Shown piece by piece: positions 60,972 to 64,000 of a stretch of 64,000 nt of DNA (position 1 is its first letter; every line of letters starts with the position of its first letter). The notes beneath the pieces are model-generated. The model had not been told where the DNA came from. It did not search any database and saw nothing but the letters and a program-made list of their open reading frames with translations. The stretch is taken from positions 1-64,000 of the forward strand of contig JAHQWG010000025.1 in assembly GCA_029856045.1 (NCBI GenBank), in the 5' to 3' direction. The DNA is from Promethearchaeia archaeon. Lineage in GTDB: Archaea; Asgardarchaeota; Lokiarchaeia; Sigyniarchaeales; SOKP01. The translations under genes were made by a program, and so were the position numbers.

Positions 60972-63173
60972 ATGAAAAAAATCAATTTTCCTTTTACGGC
61001 GATAATAGGGCATGAAAAAATGAGAATTGCATTAATTCTCAACGTTATTGATCCTTTTATTGGAGGTGTTCTTTTATCAGGTCATCGTGGTACAGGAAAA
61101 TCTACAGCAGTCCGTTCTCTTATAGATATAATGCCCGAAATCAAAGTTATAAAAGAATGCTCTTTTAATTGTGATCCTGATTCTAATCTTGAAGATTTAT
61201 GTGAGATTTGTCTTGAAAAAGTCAAAAGTAGCAACTTTGAAGTAGAAATAAGACAGATGAAACTTGTTAATCTTCCATTAGGGGCTACAGAGGATATGGT
61301 TTGTGGAAGCTTGGACATAGAACGAGTCTTAGCGGAAGGAATAAGAAGCCTTCATGCTGGTTTATTAGCAAAAGCACATAGAGGGATTTTATATATAGAT
61401 GAGGTAAATCTTTTACAAGATCATATAGTAGATACGCTATTGGATGCTTCTGCATCAGGGGTAAACATCATTGAGAGAGAAGGAATTTCAGTAATGCATC
61501 CTTCAAGATTTATTTTAGTTGGTTCAATGAATCCAGACGAGGGAGATTTACGACCCCAGATTGCAGATCGTTTTGGTTTAGAAGTAAAAATTGTAGCACC
61601 TTCAGATCCAAAAGTAAGAGCTGAAATTACTAAAAGAGTCATAGATTTTTATGATAATCCGAAAGAATTCATTATACAATATCAAAATAACCAAAAACAA
61701 TTAAAACAGAGAATAATTCAAGCCCGAATGATATTGAAAGATGTAAAAGTTTCTGACCGAATTTTCCAATTTGTATCAGAAGTTGTAAGTGAATTAGGTA
61801 TTTTTTCACAGAGAGCTGATATTTCATTTATTCGGTGTGCTCGAGCAAATGCAGCTTTTAATAATAGAACTTATATTCTAAATGAGGATTTAGAAATTGC
61901 TTTAGATCTTGTTTTTGAGCATAGGATGGAATCAATTGATGCAACAATGACAGCAAAAGAGATAAAAGGCAAAATTATCGATGCTTATGGAAAAATTCAA
62001 GAAGCCTATGAGAACTTAGACGTTTACAAACCAAATGAAGAGACTGAAGGTCCTTTAAAATCCACTGATGAACCACAAGAGCAGTTTAAAAGAAATCCAA
62101 TAGATAAAGATAAAATTAATTTACCAGAAACTAAAGAACAAAAACTTCCTCCTCCAAAAGAAGAGGATAAAAACCATAAATATGATCCTGCAGGTGGTTG
62201 GAAAGTTAAGAGATTGCCATCTAAGGAATTTTATAATAATAGAGAAGATAAACCTATTAATTTGCAAAAATTTGCATATAAATTGGAGGATAAGATAATT
62301 TCAATTTTGAACAACATCAGAAATACTAAGAGAATATCAAATTTTGGTGGTCGAGGCGTAGGAAACAGAACAAGATTTACTTCAAGCAAAAAGGGGCATT
62401 ATAGTTCTTTCCGAAGACCACTAGAATATCCTAGAAATATAGCATTAGATGCTTCTATTAGAAGCTATTTAAAAAATTTGACCTATAATCCTACTAAAAT
62501 TGAATTTCCATTAAAATTAGATAAAACTGATATAATGGAAAAGGTTTTTGAATTTAAAGCACCTTTAGCTTTATTCTTTATTTTAGATGCTTCCGCATCT
62601 ATGTATAGTGTTTTAAAGCAAATGACAAATGTAATCGAGGCACTCCAGAGAGAAGGTTATAAGAAAAAGGATAAAATATGTATTATTATGTTCCGTGGTA
62701 AAGATGCGATTGTACTTCAAAAACCAACTGTCGCATTAAGAAATGCACTTAGTAAAATCAAAAATATTGAAGGTAAATCATATACACCCATGGCTTTTGC
62801 ACTAAATAAATGTTTGGAGATGATAAACATTGAGAAAATGAGAAACCGAAACATTTTTCCTGTCATATTTATTTGTAGCGACTGTGGTGCAAATATCTCT
62901 TATACTCATCCTGATCTAGTTGCTCAAATTGAATCAGACTATAATTTGATTACTAAGGAATTAAAAGATATTGCAAAAATTATAGCAAAAAGAAAAATAA
63001 AAGTGGTAATATTAGAACCCAGAAAATCTTGGGCTACAAAAAATTTGGGAATTCATCCATTTTCCGCAGAAGAAATAAAAAAGAATTTTAGACAATACTG
63101 TAAAGCAGATATTTTTAAATTCAATGAGATTGACCCAACCCAAACAATCCTTAAATTAAAGAGAGTTCTTTGA
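60972..63173 (+). CDS. Magnesium-chelatase-like AAA-VWA fusion protein
   Basis: A 733-residue fusion like BchI plus BchD. Residues 1-340 form a AAA+ module: Walker A SGHRGTGKSTAVR (about 37-49), a chelatase-type insertion with LPLGATEDMVCGSLDIER, Walker B GILYIDEVNLLQD, sensor 1 VGSMNPDEGDLRPQ, and the arginine finger in IADRFGLEV. The Cys-rich CSFNCDPDSNLEDLCEIC segment is typical of this branch. A proline-rich acidic linker (about 355-420) precedes the C-terminal VWA domain with MIDAS FILDASASMY. No chelatase H subunit is nearby. Such stand-alone fusions occur in non-photosynthetic prokaryotes and their metal is unknown. Confidence 0.88.
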   Translation: MKKINFPFTAIIGHEKMRIALILNVIDPFIGGVLLSGHRGTGKSTAVRSLIDIMPEIKVIKECSFNCDPDSNLEDLCEICLEKVKSSNFEVEIRQMKLVNLPLGATEDMVCGSLDIERVLAEGIRSLHAGLLAKAHRGILYIDEVNLLQDHIVDTLLDASASGVNIIEREGISVMHPSRFILVGSMNPDEGDLRPQIADRFGLEVKIVAPSDPKVRAEITKRVIDFYDNPKEFIIQYQNNQKQLKQRIIQARMILKDVKVSDRIFQFVSEVVSELGIFSQRADISFIRCARANAAFNNRTYILNEDLEIALDLVFEHRMESIDATMTAKEIKGKIIDAYGKIQEAYENLDVYKPNEETEGPLKSTDEPQEQFKRNPIDKDKINLPETKEQKLPPPKEEDKNHKYDPAGGWKVKRLPSKEFYNNREDKPINLQKFAYKLEDKIISILNNIRNTKRISNFGGRGVGNRTRFTSSKKGHYSSFRRPLEYPRNIALDASIRSYLKNLTYNPTKIEFPLKLDKTDIMEKVFEFKAPLALFFILDASASMYSVLKQMTNVIEALQREGYKKKDKICIIMFRGKDAIVLQKPTVALRNALSKIKNIEGKSYTPMAFALNKCLEMINIEKMRNRNIFPVIFICSDCGANISYTHPDLVAQIESDYNLITKELKDIAKIIAKRKIKVVILEPRKSWATKNLGIHPFSAEEIKKNFRQYCKADIFKFNEIDPTQTILKLKRVL

Positions 63174-63200
63174 TCAATAATGATTTAAATTTATTTGAAG

Positions 63201-64000
63201 ATGATTAATAAAAAAAAGAAAGTTCTTATCTCAGGTTTTAATGCTCGACCTTTATCTAAATCGTTATATAATTCAAATTATGAAGTATATGCTGTAGATT
63301 TTTTTGGAGATTCAGACTTATTTCCTTATATTAAGGATGCTTTAATTATTACTAAAGAATTGAAAACCAATTTTCAAAAATTAAAATTCATTTACAGTAA
63401 TGTTTTAACGGATTTAACCCTTCAAATGATTGAGAAATATCCCTATTTAGATTATTTAATAATAGCAAGTGGTTTAGACGATAATATTATTGGGCGAGAA
63501 AAAATTTTTAAGAAAATTAAGAAATTAAATCATCCAATTCGATATTTAGGTAATAATATAAACCAAATTATAAAGGCAAGAGATATCTTAAGTATTAATT
63601 TAATTTTAGAACAAATGGGATACAAAGTTCCTAAGACTTTAACTTTTAATTGTGATTTAATTGATAATAATCTAATAAATTATCCAATTATTTTGAAAAA
63701 AAAACAAAGCTCTGGCGGTTTAAATATTTTTAAAATTAATTCTAAAGCTCATTTATTAAGTATTGTTAAAAATAATGAAGAATTTGATGAAAATTCTGAA
63801 AATTGGTTATTTCAAGAGTACATAGATGGAATTGATGTTAGTTGCACGACGATCAGCAATGAAGTTGATGCAAAAATTATTTCAATAAATGAGCAGTTAA
63901 TTGGAAAAGAATTTTTAAATGCACCAAGTGAATTTATATATTGTGGTAACATTGTTCCTGCAGATCTTAATTTTTCTCTTCAGAATAAAATTTCAGAAAT
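63201..64000 (+). CDS. ATP-grasp enzyme, N-terminal part
   Basis: The gene runs off the right edge; 266 residues are visible from ATG 63201, 27 bases after the AAA-VWA fusion. The N-terminal preATP-grasp domain begins KKVLISGFNARPLSKSL. The ATP-grasp lobe contains QIIKARDILSINLILEQMG, YPIILKKKQSSGGLNIF (the lysine and glycine-rich loop that grips ATP), and WLFQEYIDGIDVSC. This resembles archaeal carboligases of the MfnD/COG2232 type, which join a carboxylate to an amine or thiol. The catalytic acidic residues would lie beyond the edge. Confidence 0.75.
   Translation, partial: MINKKKKVLISGFNARPLSKSLYNSNYEVYAVDFFGDSDLFPYIKDALIITKELKTNFQKLKFIYSNVLTDLTLQMIEKYPYLDYLIIASGLDDNIIGREKIFKKIKKLNHPIRYLGNNINQIIKARDILSINLILEQMGYKVPKTLTFNCDLIDNNLINYPIILKKKQSSGGLNIFKINSKAHLLSIVKNNEEFDENSENWLFQEYIDGIDVSCTTISNEVDAKIISINEQLIGKEFLNAPSEFIYCGNIVPADLNFSLQNKISE

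Noticed and set aside
51851-63173. Idea that the AAA/VWA genes encode a true Mg- or Co-chelatase for B12 or chlorophyll synthesis.
   Set aside because: No large H/CobN subunit or other tetrapyrrole genes are present; the BchC-like enzyme at 8394 belongs to the sugar regulon.
1-64000. Search for CRISPR arrays, tRNA and rRNA genes, and insertion sequences with transposases.
   Set aside because: No regular spaced repeats, no cloverleaf-like GC-rich segment with a TTCRA arm, and no transposase-like protein were seen by eye; a dedicated scan could still find a divergent tRNA.

Overview
The window looks like a piece of an AT-rich archaeal chromosome, most probably from an Asgard archaeon (Lokiarchaeia-like). 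The archaeal signature comes from the complete mre11-rad50-herA-nurA operon, a TrmB-type regulator, GatC, an ADP-forming acyl-CoA synthetase alpha-like protein, and promoters with a TATA box about 25 bases before short leaders. The Asgard suggestion rests on three JAMM (MPN/Rpn11-like) proteins with long coiled coils, a NosD-like beta-helix surface protein, patchy gene relics and very AT-rich spacers. It is an inference, not proven by a marker gene. I saw no rRNA, tRNA or CRISPR array.

1-7.4 kb holds mixed housekeeping and unknown genes: beta-helix surface protein (partial), acyl-CoA synthetase alpha-like protein, GatC, a HAD hydrolase, small membrane proteins and a TrmB regulator.

7.5-20.4 kb is a carbohydrate catabolism island. 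It has a TetR regulator, a BchC-like dehydrogenase without zinc ligands, a GPH-type sugar symporter, two Gfo/Idh/MocA dehydrogenases, three xylose-isomerase-like TIM barrels, a PIG-L deacetylase, an amidohydrolase, and two copies of a small unknown protein ending in a YVPTSVAHF motif. Six transcription units share one promoter module: a palindromic AGTAACAATTGTGA box at fixed distance from a TATA box. A related box lies before the tetR gene. The gene set fits oxidoreductive cleavage of glycosides through 3-keto sugars, under one regulator.

20.4-24 kb is a decayed stretch with a LamG/hydrolase mosaic, an OB-fold relic and a frameshifted membrane protein, followed by a coiled-coil protein and a membrane-anchored FKBP-like protein.

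24-41 kb holds a MoxR ATPase plus VWA protein with an HEIGH metallopeptidase motif, a methyltransferase, SMC overlapping ScpB, a large membrane protein with two winged-helix-like domains, a CooC/MinD ATPase whose duplicated 5' end is split from it by an Imm63 immunity gene, and two tandem JAMM coiled-coil proteins with a zinc-ribbon partner.

41-64 kb carries a B12-dependent ribonucleotide reductase with a 503-residue HNH intein exactly before its radical cysteine, then mre11-rad50-herA-nurA, a MoxR-VWA-SWIM triad, an alpha/beta hydrolase, a third JAMM protein beside a magnesium-chelatase-like AAA-VWA fusion, and a partial ATP-grasp enzyme. Three separate AAA+/VWA machines and three JAMM proteins within 40 kb are the most striking feature. 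Together they recall the components (AAA ATPase, VWA subunit, JAMM peptidase) of the eukaryotic proteasome regulatory particle.
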